The notes beneath the pieces are model-generated. The model was not told where the DNA came from and made no database searches. It was given only the letters and a program-made list of their open reading frames with translations. A stretch of 64,000 bases of DNA from Stratiolaelaps scimitus (lineage: Eukaryota; Arthropoda; Arachnida; Mesostigmata; Laelapidae): NCBI GenBank assembly GCA_019614645.1, contig JABWDB010000013.1, positions 4,330,501 through 4,394,500 of the forward strand. The letters are read 5' to 3'. Positions within the stretch are counted from its first letter, which is position 1, and each line of letters starts with the position of its first letter. Position numbers and translations under genes: made by a program. Positions 47,245 through 58,084 of this stretch are shown piece by piece.

Positions 47245-47322
47245 GAATAAAATTCGAACGTCAAATTCGACAGTGTCTCCTAGTGAACAGTTACTGTCCT
47301 TCTAACAATTGAGCTACATTTG
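47245..47322 (-). mobile_element. tRNA-derived SINE-like fragment
   Basis: The minus strand carries an excellent A box (TAGCTCAATTGTTAG, plus 47302-47316) and a B-box-like GTTCGAATTT (plus 47250-47259) at tRNA-like spacing. Acceptor-stem pairing is absent. Confidence 0.4.
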
Positions 47323-47582
47323 TTACGACTGCAACATTCATTATTTATTTACCAAACTTATCTTGCAGGGTACCATTCCTCGTCCTGGTCTCCCTCAACT
47401 GATACTCATGATATAATGATTGGACACGGACAGCTTGAACATACCCTGCGTGAAGGCTACACAAATCCCATCAACAAGTAGTTACCATATTTGTCTACTC
47501 TATTTCCATAGCGTGTGACTCATGACCGTGGTAGCCCTTCGGTCTTCGGGTATAGTCCTCTACGCGCCTCCAGCCTTGGTTG

Positions 47583-47825
47583 TTACATATATTTCCGGCT
47601 CGCATTGAACTCTTTGTCGTTGTGTCCGATGAATGACGATATCTGGTCCAGTCTGACCAATCGCTGTCGTCCATCAGGCCTGAGATTCGTAAGCATTGCC
47701 TGTTTTTTTTCTCTGTCTCTGGCTTTCAATATAAGTGGGTTGGCAGCTTCAGCAGTGTTGCACATTCTGTCACTAAGCAGGGGGGGCCCAGCTCCTTCGA
47801 CCCGTCTGGGTTCTCGGGGAGACAT
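47583..47825 (-). CDS. uncharacterised open frame, possibly coding
   Basis: An 80-codon ATG frame directly after an in-frame stop. It is charged and protein-like: a proline/arginine start (MSPREPRRVEGAG), a middle with KARDREKKQAMLTNLRPDGR, and the C-terminus SSFIGHNDKEFNASRKYM with one N-glycosylation-type sequon (NAS). No signal peptide or domain. The antisense plus frame is hydrophobic and also open. Confidence 0.25.
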   Translation of the reverse strand: MSPREPRRVEGAGPPLLSDRMCNTAEAANPLILKARDREKKQAMLTNLRPDGRQRLVRLDQISSFIGHNDKEFNASRKYM

Positions 47826-48067
47826 TCAGTAAACGTGATGGGTAGGCCCCACTTCGGAAGTTCCGGCCGCGGCGAACTACGCACCGTCGGGCTCAGGCGT
47901 TCGAGCGCACCAAACGCACACTACGCTCTCACATCGCCTCCGTTCCACAGCAGCCTTTTCTATGCCGGTCTGTTATAATAAGGTGCAATAGATGATGCTG
48001 GCTAAGCTAACATACCGAGCGCGCTGTAGAGGCTGCGTGGCGCCTGCTGCAGAGGCAGTGCCAAGCT

Positions 48068-48199
48068 ATGTCGAAGACCCTTGGCTGTGGGCAAGCCGGC
48101 CGGCTGGGGCCTCTCTGCCTTAGAGTTATAGCCATAGTAGTTGCAGTTATAGGAGCAGTTGTAGGGCTATCGCTGCACGGCTCAATGAGCACCTACCCA
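48068..48199 (+). CDS. candidate first exon of a membrane protein
   Basis: An ATG with G at -3 opens a 44-codon segment that ends at ACCTACCCA|GTGAGTGC, a good donor, in phase 0. A short polar N-terminus with an arginine (MSKTLGCGQAGRLG) is followed by one strong hydrophobic segment (VIAIVVAVIGAVVGLSL, residues about 20-36), which would serve as a signal anchor or first transmembrane helix. Beyond the donor the frame continues into a repeat region of different character. No partner exon was found, and the family is unknown. Confidence 0.33.
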
Positions 48200-48776
48200 G
48201 TGAGTGCTGGGGGCGTATGTGTACAAGGCGAAGGCAGAAAGAATCCAAGGTCTGAAGGCAGGAACCGAACTGACGACCCCCCCCTCGCTGTCTCTCTATA
48301 CATATACATATATATATATATATATATAAAGGAAATTTGGTCTTGTGTTTGGCCCGGGCGTGCTTGGGTCGGGCTTCGTTTCGGGGCTGAGCTGCTAGAG
48401 CATCTTCCTCGAAGGTCCGGTCAGAGGCGGGGTGGACGCTTGGGAGTCTGGGAGTCTGCTAGTGAGCTTGGTAGTTCCGGAGGCTGATCGGGATGGGAGG
48501 GTCTGCGCTTCGCACAGGGCGGCTGCAGAAACTCGGGTGATATGGGGGCGGCACACAGTTTCACTAACGAGGGGGCAGAGCCTCTTCGTATCAGTTCCTA
48601 TCTCGACTTCATCCCCGGCATCGTTGCCCCATGACCCTCTTCGAGCGTTATCCAGCAGGCGTCGGCGGCCATTGCCGTCGTGGCCCTGCCATAGCGAGAC
48701 ACAGCAGCGTATAGTGCTGGCCGTATTCGCCGTGGCAGCGTTGCGCCATCCAAGCAATTGCCTGGTCTCCCTTTTT

Positions 48777-48811
48777 CTCTCTCTCTCTCTGTCTCTCTCT
48801 CTCTGTCTCTC
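48777..48811. repeat. (CT)n microsatellite, interrupted
   Basis: CT array with two G interruptions. Confidence 0.95.
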
Positions 48812-49431
48812 GTTCTCGATCTATCCATGCGTCTTTCTCCTTCCCGCTATAGATTGCCTGGCTCACATTGGCTACCATGGCTGCAGAATAGTAATCATAA
48901 TAACGTCCAAAACCACTCTACACCATCATCACCATTGGGATCGTTGTACGTATTATATATTAAAGGCCTTCGAATACACATATGTCAGAACGGCTTGCAA
49001 TTATTATTATCATTTTTATCAGCATCGCAGCAAGCCCTACTCGCTACGATGGTGCTGGCCTTATGTAGAAAATCTACGTGTACTACTTCATCGACCAGCT
49101 ATTATATGTAGAAGTCTGAGGCTCATACTGATGGCCACCGCCGGCAGTCAAGCTGTGAAATAGCGATGATATCAACGGCGATGAGCACCGACTCGCGTCG
49201 GCGACCAGTTCCTTCGTTCTGGTTCTCGTCGGGGGCCTCGCCGATTCGACGTTCCGTCCTCGGGATGTCCCTCTGCACGTGTGTATCTGGCTATGTGCCT
49301 GATTTTGTGCGTGTGTGTAGGCGAGCGCGTTCGTATATATGTATATATATATATATATATGCATATATACATTATGTGTGCATTTGTGCAGAAGCGGGGC
49401 GTATATTTACATGCATGCATATTTCCTACGA

Positions 49432-49475
49432 ATATATATATATATATATACAGAGAGAGAGAGAGAGAGAGAGAG
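49432..49475. repeat. compound (AT)n-(GA)n microsatellite
   Basis: A TA array (49432-49450) directly followed by a GA array (49452-49475). Confidence 0.96.
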
Positions 49476-50445
49476 CGACAGAGCAAACCTTCGTGAACGA
49501 GGCGGTGTCCGAGATAGGAACCGGTGGGCGAAGTACGACGGCCGTGCCCTCGCGAAACCTTATGCTTAATATACACGCATGGCTGGCGACTGCTTGAGGG
49601 CTACTGGTATAATTTATCTGGTAATAGCTACAGCGACAGATGCGACACTCGAGTGGCGAGGCGACGAGCGTGGGGTAATTGCGTAGCTCCGAAAGAAAAA
49701 CGGACCGGCATTTTCACGTCGGCGTTCTATTAGGCCAATAGAACGTGCCATACGTGATGCACGTCGCTGGCGTTGCTCGCCGCCAGCTTACCCCTACTAC
49801 ACAATGCTGCGAAAGATCTGTAGTCGTATTGTAGGCAGATCGGGATGCTGCGATGGTAGTCGCGATGGTGGGACGCTCTCGAAAACAAAACAACAACAAA
49901 TGAAATCGGGATGCAGATGATCTGATACAACTGATGCCGAATAACCTTTGTCGGTAACCCATGCCTTCTGATTGAAATGCCACCCCGGGATTTTGGTCTC
50001 TGACAAACGTAGCGTGCAAAAATCACGTTTTTGCTTCCAGCTGTCGATTTTTGAGTGATGTTGATTTAACAAGGAAATGCCTGAACGAAATGTATATTCG
50101 TTGAGAGGGATTTTTACGAGGAGTTAAGCGATGTAACAGTTGCAGTGCCGTCAATATACCACACTTTATTGTATTGTTATAAGATGTCACGAACCGTAGA
50201 GACGTACAGGCGTCGAGGCTATAGGCAATTAGTGAACGTCACAGGGATTATGTGGCTGATTGCAGCCCAGTGAAGAGTCGGTTGGTGGCGAGACACTTGT
50301 TCAGATATTTCCTCAGACATGCCGTTCCTTTGAATGCGTCATGAGTGTGCCCCCCCCTATGATCTATTGGTGCGGCAACTCAAGCCTATGCGTACAGTAC
50401 AGCGAATGCGAATCGAATCTGTTTAGGGGAACTTGGACAACGATT

Positions 50446-50678
50446 CTATCGCGACGTCCACCGACGCCAGGCTTTATCCTGCTCTGCTGTTACAAATAGG
50501 AAGAATCCCTGGATACCTACAGAGAAAAGAACAGTATTCCACCTATAATCGATCTCATGATCGGCCGGGCAAACGCCTAGACGAGGATTTTGTGTTCCAA
50601 CTTGAAGAATAGCCCCACTCTCCAACCTATTCTTACCAGAATGCTCAAGTTCGACTTCGATGTAGTCTCCTCTGCTAA
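50446..50678 (-). CDS. candidate coding exon
   Basis: After an acceptor-like CTTCATGTCCAG on the minus strand the frame is open to TAG at 50446 (about 77 codons). The composition is globular and beta-like: SRGDYIEVELEHSGKNRLES, ILQVGTQNPRLGVCPADHEI, VGIQGFFLFVTAEQDKAW. Possible donors inside are CATTCTG|GTAAGA and CTGTAG|GTATCC, so the true exon may be shorter. The first two bases complete an upstream codon. I do not recognise the domain. Confidence 0.28.
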
Positions 50679-50706
50679 CTGGACATGAAGATATCGCCAA
50701 GCGTTT

Positions 50707-51123
50707 ATGTCAATGCACGTATTTGAAGCTGCACCCAAACGTGATTGCGACTCGGGACAAGTTGGGGTAGAGGCAACTGCCTTCTTTTGCTCCTACCACC
50801 TCGTTCACTCACGGTCTCCTCCGCTGACGACGAATGGGCTTCGGTTCCTCATTGTTTCTCGGGGCCTCGGGTGTCTTCGCCCCCCCTACAACGACGGCAC
50901 GACGTGTGCTAGCATGCGAATTGCTCGTATGAGTCGTCTGTCCCATCTCGCTCCGCCGGTCCCCGCCGACGATGCAGCTGATCTAAATGGGTATCCCGAC
51001 AGGCGATCCTCGTCCTCCTGCCCTTATCGCAGGCATATAGAGGCGATTCGATGTTTGTCTCGCTTACGATTGAGCGAAACTGGCCCAGCCAGTGAGGTCG
51101 GCACAAGCGTAGGAAGCGGCTGA
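50707..51123 (+). CDS. uncharacterised open frame, possibly coding
   Basis: A 138-codon ATG frame of ordinary composition, with a hydrophobic stretch around GLRFLIVSRGLG and a polar end (PVPADDAADLNGYPDRRSSS). It is read on the opposite strand from the preceding candidate at 50446-50678 and starts 29 bases from it. No signal peptide, domain or splice site was recognised. Confidence 0.2.
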   Translation: MSMHVFEAAPKRDCDSGQVGVEATAFFCSYHLVHSRSPPLTTNGLRFLIVSRGLGCLRPPYNDGTTCASMRIARMSRLSHLAPPVPADDAADLNGYPDRRSSSSCPYRRHIEAIRCLSRLRLSETGPASEVGTSVGSG

Positions 51124-52275
51124 GAAGCCAACGACGTCGTCGTCGGCACCATCGAGCCATCTGGACACGTGGACCGAAACGCCGGCCCGCGCTACAATGG
51201 AACAGAGTCGGCCCCGATTGCAGAGGCAGCCTCTGTCCGCCGGAACGCTTTATCCATCATGCACTTGGCCATTAGATAGATGCCTTGAGACCCTTCGGTA
51301 ACTGCAGGGGAGGCCTATTTATCTCGCTCTGGTAGCTGGCCGGCGTCGTACGAGGGTGTCCATCCGAGCGTGGCGAGCAGCACAGGCTTCACTGGCTTGC
51401 TGGCGTATCGCAGCCCAACGCACGTACGCGGTATCGTTCCTATATATGTGTATGCATGCATGTGTGTGTGTGTGTATATGGATGTATTTATCTTAACTGA
51501 GATAATCCAATGCGGGGTCGGGGCAGTGCACGATGTTGATTTCCGGTTTGCAGCTCCGAACACCCCAGGGCGGTCAGGGGGTTGTATGTCGAAAACTGTA
51601 GACGACGTCTACGACCTACGGCCCGATTGACAGCAGATTACGTCGGTGGTCGGTTGCAATCGTTTCTCTCTTACGCAAACCACACGCTGACATACGAGGA
51701 GAGGGTGGTGATGATTCGGGATTTCATCGCTATCTTCTCAAAAATACTGCGACCTCATCTGCGAATCTGCTAAGCATTATCTAGCAGTGGTCAATAGTTT
51801 GCATTGCTGCACCATTTTCTATGATGGAGGAGCCATCCTCTGCCCTGGCTTTGTTCACCTTCGTCGCAGGCCTCCCCAACGTCATATATCCTAGGACTGC
51901 GTATTTAGTCATAGTTCTATGATGCCCGAGCGTCTGTAGTTGTCTATCTACGCTCAGGTCATGTTTGCCTTATACTTCCAATTAATTTTCCTTCAAACAC
52001 GTTTGTTGGTGCCCATGCATGTTATGAATAACGCTATACAAATGTTACGTTTAGTCAGTCCGGCAGTTCACAAAGTGTCTCTTGGTGGGAGCCAAAATGC
52101 ACACAAATGAGTATTTGCCGTTGTTTCGCGGCAACGACAAAAAGCACGTAGACTATTTCGGCCTGGCAAAGCGAAAATGATAAAGGTGTATTTTCATTCT
52201 CGCAGCGTCTCTGTCCAAATGCCTACCCGAACCACAGCAATATAAACAACGTCATCTCTATTTATTATATATTGA

Positions 52276-52360
52276 TACATATATCGATATATATATATAT
52301 CTATATACTATTGTATAATTGTATATTGCTTATACAATACTATATAGATATATACGATAT
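52276..52360. repeat. AT-rich palindrome
   Basis: ATCTATATACTATTGTATAA (52297-52316) and TTATACAATACTATATAGAT (52328-52347) are inverted repeats with one mismatch around an 11-base loop. Weaker complementarity (ATATCG...CGATAT) extends the arms outward. It could extrude a cruciform or be a small MITE-like element, but no target duplication was identified. Confidence 0.8.
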
Positions 52361-52439
52361 TCCCTAGGATTATTTACTAATGTATAGATAGATATTTATA
52401 TATTTTTCCTTTTTTCTCGAATTGCCTAAAGCATTTCTG

Positions 52440-52502
52440 TTGCGTGGCGGGTTTGAACCAACCACCCCCGCACCCAACATCTTCACGGACCTGATTTTCT
52501 AC
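52440..52502 (-). mobile_element. tRNA-derived SINE-like fragment (3' half)
   Basis: The minus strand has a B box, GGTTCAAACCC (plus 52449-52459), followed by GCCACGCAACA, similar to the sequence after the B box of the 17.6-kb element. The A-box half is replaced by a (TA)n array at 52503-52525. Confidence 0.35.
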
Positions 52503-52525
52503 TATATATATATATATATATATAT
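52503..52525. repeat. (TA)n microsatellite
   Basis: About eleven TA units adjoining the SINE-like fragment. Confidence 0.96.
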
Positions 52526-53378
52526 TGGTACGGCCGCTATCCCTGATTAGTGTGTGCTCTGTTCGTGCATGAAAGGGTTCTCGTTTGCCTCTTCTGCTTC
52601 TGTGTTCTCGTTCGTCTCAGATGACTTTGACGTCGGCCGGCTGTAGCGCAGCGGCAGTTGTCGCTTGCGACGCTGCTAACGGTCAATGTTGTCCCGTTAG
52701 AGATCGGTGTCGTCGTCCGCTTCGTCGTTCTGTCTTCCGTTTCGATGTCCTTGCTCTTCTTCGCTTTCATTGTAGCTCTCCTCTGCGAGCTGCTGGCCAG
52801 CCTTCCTGCACTCTCGAGACGTCATGTGCCTCTTCATGTGTGTGCCCGAGTCTGTGCTTGCCAATAGTACGTTGCACTGTGACTCGCGAACGTGTGTTCC
52901 TTCCTGCCTGGCTGTAAGCGCGCGCGCGCGGTCTCTCGCCTATGTGTGCTGGCTGTGTACGAAGCACTGTGTGGCCTGAATGCAGGATGAATCGAGGATT
53001 GTCCGTTCGTCCGACTCCCGGCGTCGCACCCCCTCCACTCGCCTCGGCAAAAAGAGCTGTCGGGAGGGGGGGTGCCCTTCTTCTTGCGTTGCTTTGCCTT
53101 CTTGTGCCTCTTGTCTTCTTGCGCCTGGAAGGAGGAGGCTCGGCTGGGTTCTACTTGCTAGCTGCTGCTGTTTGCTCCCCGAGCAGGACGCAGGACAGCC
53201 GAGTCATGTCACGACCGCATCAGCAACTTGGCAACAACGACGCCCGGCACAGTGGCTGGCGGCTGCAGAAGCAGAACGGAGAACCACGCACGCCAGCAGC
53301 AGCATTAGCAGCAGTAGCAATAGTAGGAGAAGTCCTCCTTCCTCTACCCCTGTCTCCTTCGGGCCACTCCCAGTTTTA

Positions 53379-53391
53379 CCCCCCCCCCCCC
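53379..53391. repeat. poly-C run (13 C)
   Basis: Thirteen C. The 296-codon plus frame crosses it, so that frame depends on the exact count. Confidence 0.93.
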
Positions 53392-55635
53392 AGTTCTCAT
53401 TCTGCATGGTCGTGTTCCTCCTCGTCTTCGGACTCTTGTAGATGCTCCCAGCACCACCCGAAAGCCTCCGAGCCCCCTTGCTCATTGCTGATAGTTGCCC
53501 AACCCCTAGCCGCCTGTACGCTGTCGCTTCTCGCCGCCTCCCGGCATCGGTCTAACTCTCTCGACGCGCGACGCGTCTTGCTATTATGTTTGCCACCCAC
53601 CGGCACGAACTGTCCGTTCTTCCACAACGGCCGTCTTTTGCTCCACCAAACGTCCCGGGACTCCCCTCTTCCCAAAGCAAAGAACGGTCTGTCATGCTGC
53701 CCAGGCTACTCACATGATCCCTTCCATGGCCAGCTAATGCCGGCGTTTTCGTTGGCCGCCAGCAAGCGAAAGGCAGAGAACAGAACAGCGAGAAGGCGGA
53801 AGGCTGTGCAGATACATGACGCGCTCGCTTAGACAGACGCACGCTCACCTCAGCTCGGTCTGACCGGGCCAACGGAGGGGAGCAGCAGCAGCAGCAGCGT
53901 CAGAGCAAGGGAAACAGAGAGGGACCTTCTCTGCCCCCACTCCAATGTCTTCCTTCCGAAGCTCTGCTGCTGTTCCTGTATTTTGCTCGTCTACATCCTC
54001 TCTTTCTCTCTCTCTCGATCTCTTCTCGCAAGGAACTGAAGTAGTTACGTGGGGTGCTGCTCCGGGGGCAGTGAGGATGCGAGGAGTTGCGCAGCCCGCA
54101 ATAGTGTCCACCGCCATCGCCCGTGGACTGGCGGCTGGACATGAACGAGGAAGGAGTCGACGTTGACAAGATGACAAAAGAGCAAAAGGCTCGCGACCAT
54201 TGGCGGTCACCGCCAGTCGACGGATCTCGTCGTGGGCAACGAACAAAGACGGATAAATTATTGCTCTAATAAATACTATAGGGATAATTGAAGAAGAACA
54301 ACCCAATTTCAACTTGCGTTTCGTGTTCGCTTTGTTTACTATCTATCTATAATATTAAATATCTCCTATTATAATTACCATCATCATCATCGGCATTGTT
54401 CACCGTCGTCGTCATTGATGTCACCTTATTTATTATGTTTTATTTAGGCTTTATTTAGCTGATCGTCTTTGACACGCTCGGCACGTCCGACTAGTCATTG
54501 TGACGAGTCACAGTGTAACAGCAATTTTTCCTCGAGCTATCCTGGCACTTTTGCCTTAATCGAATCAAGCATATCACTAAGAGACACATCATTCGTGTTT
54601 GTTGTTTATGCTCTGCCATGTATCACTTCCCGTCGCCTTCGGCGAGGTGCTACCTGGGCCTAACCCTCGAGGCATATATATATATATGTATATGTATATA
54701 TATGTCTCGACAATTAGCTCCACTGTGTGTATATATATAGATATATACATACACGAACTCTATGAAAATTTTTGATGATATCCTCTAGTATTTCATCAAT
54801 CTCTCTTTATTCATTCGAAAATAACTCGTTACTATTTTCTAGCGTATCCGTACACAATGCGTTGTATTCGCTCACAACAATAAACATAGTTTGTTTCTTC
54901 ACCTATCGTGATTTACATCATCACCATTCTATGTCAGTCTTAATAGAGCACATTTATCTTATTTGAATAACAGAACAATACAATAATAACCATCATCAAC
55001 ATCACCTTAAAGTACTATAATAATAATAATATTGAACTTATATTAAACAGCCACGACATCCAGTACGACATGATGATAATCACTCTATAACAGTGGGTTA
55101 TACTATAAATATATAAATATTATGCATATGTGTTTACATGCACTTACAATTATCATTATTATTATTATTATTAAATAAACATTTGTCAGTTACTGACGTT
55201 TTTCCTATTGTTTGCTGCTGTTGTTGTGCTTGCCTCGACTTCGGCAAACACACATTTAAGCGTCAACCAACCATTATAATATTAAAGCTTAAGGGAAGCC
55301 AGCTACTACTACTCAGGTGACGGGAACAATACGCTTCGCAATTCCTTTCGGTTTTCATCAAAGGCAGCGCGGGAATTTCGGAAAACCTCGAAGTTGGCTG
55401 ATCAGAGAAACCCGTCGCTCGGGTTCAGTGCGTTGATTTTTCTGCCTCTTGGCCTGTTGCCGTATACGAAGGCAAAGCAATCTATATCTGCGTTGTTTTT
55501 TATTCGCCGTTCCTGGCCCCTTCCCCTTCTTCGCTTAGTGGGGTCGTTGTTCAATTTAAGGGTGCTCGTTTCTTCGTCAATTGGCCTCCCTGTTTAATCT
55601 CTCCCTAGGCTTGGTCCCTTTGAGTGCGTCCCCAC

Positions 55636-55649
55636 GGGGGGGGGGGGGG
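55636..55649. repeat. poly-G run (14 G)
   Basis: Fourteen G in a row. Confidence 0.95.
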
Positions 55650-55920
55650 TGAGGCTGCGAAACAAATAAATTACGACGCTTAACATTATTACTAGACTAT
55701 TTTATATTACCGCTATAATTACAATATTAAATAAGGCCAACGATTGACAGCAATTGGGATAGGTTGAGGGTGATAGAAATGCAAAGAGTCGCCCGCTTCG
55801 CTTATTTTGTCTGTTAAATTGCCTGTCGTCCGTGTTTCGATGTGCGTGCTGACTGCGCGTTCTCTCTCACCGAACGAGATTGGCGGGTCGTCATTCTTTC
55901 GAAGTCGTTTACGATACGAG

Positions 55921-56409
55921 CTACTGAGTCGACGCAAGGAAGCTATTCAGTAGGTGATTACACCCACACTGTGATATCCCTCCCATACAGCTCAGTGCCA
56001 AGGAACTCATCGGTGTGTTATTCGATGGTACATTACGATGTATACATTCACCCTTTGCGTATGGCGAGCAACCGCTAGTGTACCACCACCCATTTCGACT
56101 TGAATTTTCCAGATTCCTATAGAAGAAACAAGGGTCTCTTTCAATCTTCCCACTTTTTTGGTACCTTATATGGTCTCCGTCTGTCGGGTGACGCTCTTCC
56201 TGTTTCCGCTGAAAGTGGTCTCGTCCGGTTAAATCCGTTCGAAGTTTAGAATAACTTTGCCCACGGTACGTGCGCAGTTGTTGCTTCACGCCGTGAACCG
56301 CACACAAGAACGACACGGAGCCGCTTCGGTTATGGGAGTCGGGCAGGTCGAAAGTGCTGGGATTCAGAGGCGTTTCGGGGCTCTCAGACTGCGCCCTTGG
56401 AGTCCGCAA
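55921..56409 (-). CDS. candidate coding segment, cysteine-rich C-terminus
   Basis: A 162-codon frame without ATG at its start, so an internal or terminal exon. Two acceptor-like sites lie near its 5' end: AAGGGCGCAG at about 56391 and CTCTGAATCCCAG at about 56364. The composition is ordinary (for example SGSVSFLCAVHGVKQQLRTY and DHFQRKQEERHPTDGDHIRY). The last third is cysteine-rich (DPCFF, SGCSPY, GECIH, LSCMGG, QCGCN), as in a secreted protein. Other frames on both strands are open upstream of 56400 but fewer downstream. No family is recognised. Confidence 0.3.
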   Translation of the reverse strand: MRTPRAQSESPETPLNPSTFDLPDSHNRSGSVSFLCAVHGVKQQLRTYRGQSYSKLRTDLTGRDHFQRKQEERHPTDGDHIRYQKSGKIERDPCFFYRNLENSSRNGWWYTSGCSPYAKGECIHRNVPSNNTPMSSLALSCMGGISQCGCNHLLNSFLASTQ

Positions 56410-57676
56410 ACGAGACCAAGCGGATTCGTGGTGGGCGGGCCGGGCGGCTCTGCGCTTGCCTTTTTGCCTTCGTGCTGTGCTGCGTTTCGATTGTTAGGAG
56501 ATGAAAGACAGACGGCAAACCAGCAAACGGCGAGCCTGCAAGGCTTGTCCTGTTCATGAGGCCTGGCTCTCGCACGTCCGGAGGAATGGGTTGTGTTCTT
56601 TGCGCCACTGCCACTGCTGGTTTCGCTGACACCGGACTTGGCTGTTGGGTCGTGCTCGCACGATTTTGCACTGCGGAGGTGCCGAGGGCGTTTGTGGTTT
56701 CGCCCTGTTTTCGTCAGGAACACTGGAATACTGGGCCAGCGGTTCCGCGGCCGTTCATTTCGTACAATAGTGCGACCAATGGGGGGTGTTCTGCGGCGGC
56801 AGTGATGGCTGGCCACAAACTTGAACCTCGGCTTCCGCCATTTACCATCACGTTGATGGATTCACCCGTACAATGCTCTAAATGGCTGGTTGGCTGCTCT
56901 CGTGTCAGTGGTCGTGTCGTAATCGTGCCTTTCGTAACGCACTGCGGCTGCTGCAGTCGCTGGGTAGCGGCGGCAGAAAGGCATGGGACAGATGTCGGTT
57001 CTTAGGAAGGCGTCGCGAATATCCTCGAAATGAAGGCTAGTGGAGCCAATTTCCGGCCGGGTATGGAACCCTTATTTTGCGTTGATATAAGAGGAATATT
57101 TCCGAAAAAAAAAACTTACAGCCACTTTGTCCATGTTTACTTCAATCGAGAGCTATATACTTGTATTCTACGAGCTCGTGAGACACCGAGTCCAGAGTTG
57201 CTTTATTCCCTAGGGGTAGTCGGTCAACATAACCCCGCCTAGTAGACACAGCCGTTTCGGCACAAATGCCATCGATAGTCGCTTATAGACTATTTTCTAA
57301 GACAACACAAGCGGCAGCCGCACAATGGTTGGGGCAACAGTCAATTTTTACTGGCCCGATCGTGAATCGAATGCGCCACTAGAGAATAACTCGACAAAGC
57401 TTACAGACACCGAATGCCGACGAATCCGTCAAGTCCGATCGAATTGCGGCAAGCCAAGTCCTGCCAAGAATCGGCTGTCTGATATAAGAATCAGGGGGGT
57501 AGAGAGGTGGAAGTGTCGAATTTCCGTCGAATTTGGTGGCGCGCCACCGGGCGCCCTGTCGCCTGGCCGACCGGCCGGCCGCTTGCTGGCGCAAATTCCC
57601 TCAATACCCTTACGCTGCCCCACCCCCCTGCCTATATATATATATAGCTCTTCCTATCTCCTCCTTCTTCACTTAC
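56410..57676. other. stretch with overlapping open frames, no supported gene
   Basis: Three minus frames and one 149-codon plus frame (56556-57005) overlap between 56.4 and 57.0 kb. The strand cannot be chosen. A (TA)n array lies at 57632-57646, inside the next candidate's 3' side. Confidence 0.35.
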
Positions 57677-57862
57677 AGTGTCTCGTTTTCTGTTTCGTTT
57701 TCTCGCTTCCGTCCTCGTCTCAAAAGTAGCCTGATCCGCCTTCACCCCATTCGGCGCCTTAGGCCCCCGTTCCTTCCCTACTTCCTCGCTTTCGTTGGAG
57801 TTCAAACCACGCTCCGACCACGGCCCCGTTCTGCAGCTGCTTTCCACCTCGTCCGGGGGCAA
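57677..57862 (-). CDS. candidate coding segment with donor
   Basis: A hydrophilic, charged frame (DEVESSCRTGPWSERGLNSN, later ETRTEARKRNRKRDT) ends at GACACT|GTAAGT on the minus strand, phase 0. It overlaps the end of the frame starting at 58031 but is shifted by one base relative to it, so the two cannot be one continuous exon unless there is an indel or splicing. The same site read on the plus strand (CTCCTTCTTCACTTACAG) is a strong acceptor, so the strand is uncertain. Confidence 0.25.
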
Positions 57863-57883
57863 TGACGGCTACGGCGGACTCAC

Positions 57884-58031
57884 AATTTCCCTCCGAATCC
57901 CCGGCTTCGATGATGGCGGCGGCGGTGGCGGCGGTGGCGCCGACCGCGGTCTCTCCGATAGCTCTTAGGGATTCCTTTCCATCCTCGTTGTAGCGGCGTT
58001 CATCCCCCAGCTCATTCGAGGGTCCTAACAT
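57884..58031 (-). CDS. candidate first coding exon
   Basis: An ATG with A at -3 opens a frame of charged, protein-like composition (MLGPSNELGDERRYNEDGKE, then an alanine/threonine tract and EAGDSEGN). It ends at GGAAATT|GTGAGTCC, a good donor, in phase 1. An acceptor-like AATTATGTTAG overlapping the ATG would make it an internal exon starting at 58020. The frame is also open beyond the donor to 57759. Function unknown. Confidence 0.3.
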
Positions 58032-58084
58032 AATTTAGCTAATCAATTCTATCGCTGTGGCCATCGCTACCGCCGCAACCGTCG

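Larger units (their letters stand above)
43276..48067. other. mostly AT-rich stretch with two weak open frames
   Basis: Two TA arrays lie at 45.28 and 45.42 kb, (GA)n at 46083-46099, (AC)n near 46255 and a SINE-like fragment at 47.25-47.32 kb. Apart from the minus frames at 46031-46642 and 47583-47825, no gene is supported. Confidence 0.4.
48200..50445. other. microsatellite-rich stretch, no supported gene
   Basis: Contains TA arrays at 48309-48328 and 49342-49360, a CT array at 48777-48811 and an (AT)n/(GA)n compound array at 49432-49475. The 243-codon plus frame at 48432-49163 crosses the CT array and is considered chance. Confidence 0.4.
51124..55920. other. stretch with no supported gene
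   Basis: It has three parts. The part at 51.1-52.5 kb has a short plus frame (51582-51773), a palindrome and a SINE-like fragment. The part at 52.5-54.2 kb is GC-rich, with strong strand asymmetry and several overlapping frames (plus 52942-53832, 296 codons; minus 53397-53675, ending in an acidic ESEDEEEHDHAE). The part at 54.2-55.9 kb is AT-rich with no frames of note. Confidence 0.4.

Noticed and set aside
48432..49163. 243-codon plus-strand open frame
   Set aside because: Runs through a (CT)n array giving LSLSLS and ends in AT-rich sequence. No supporting signal.
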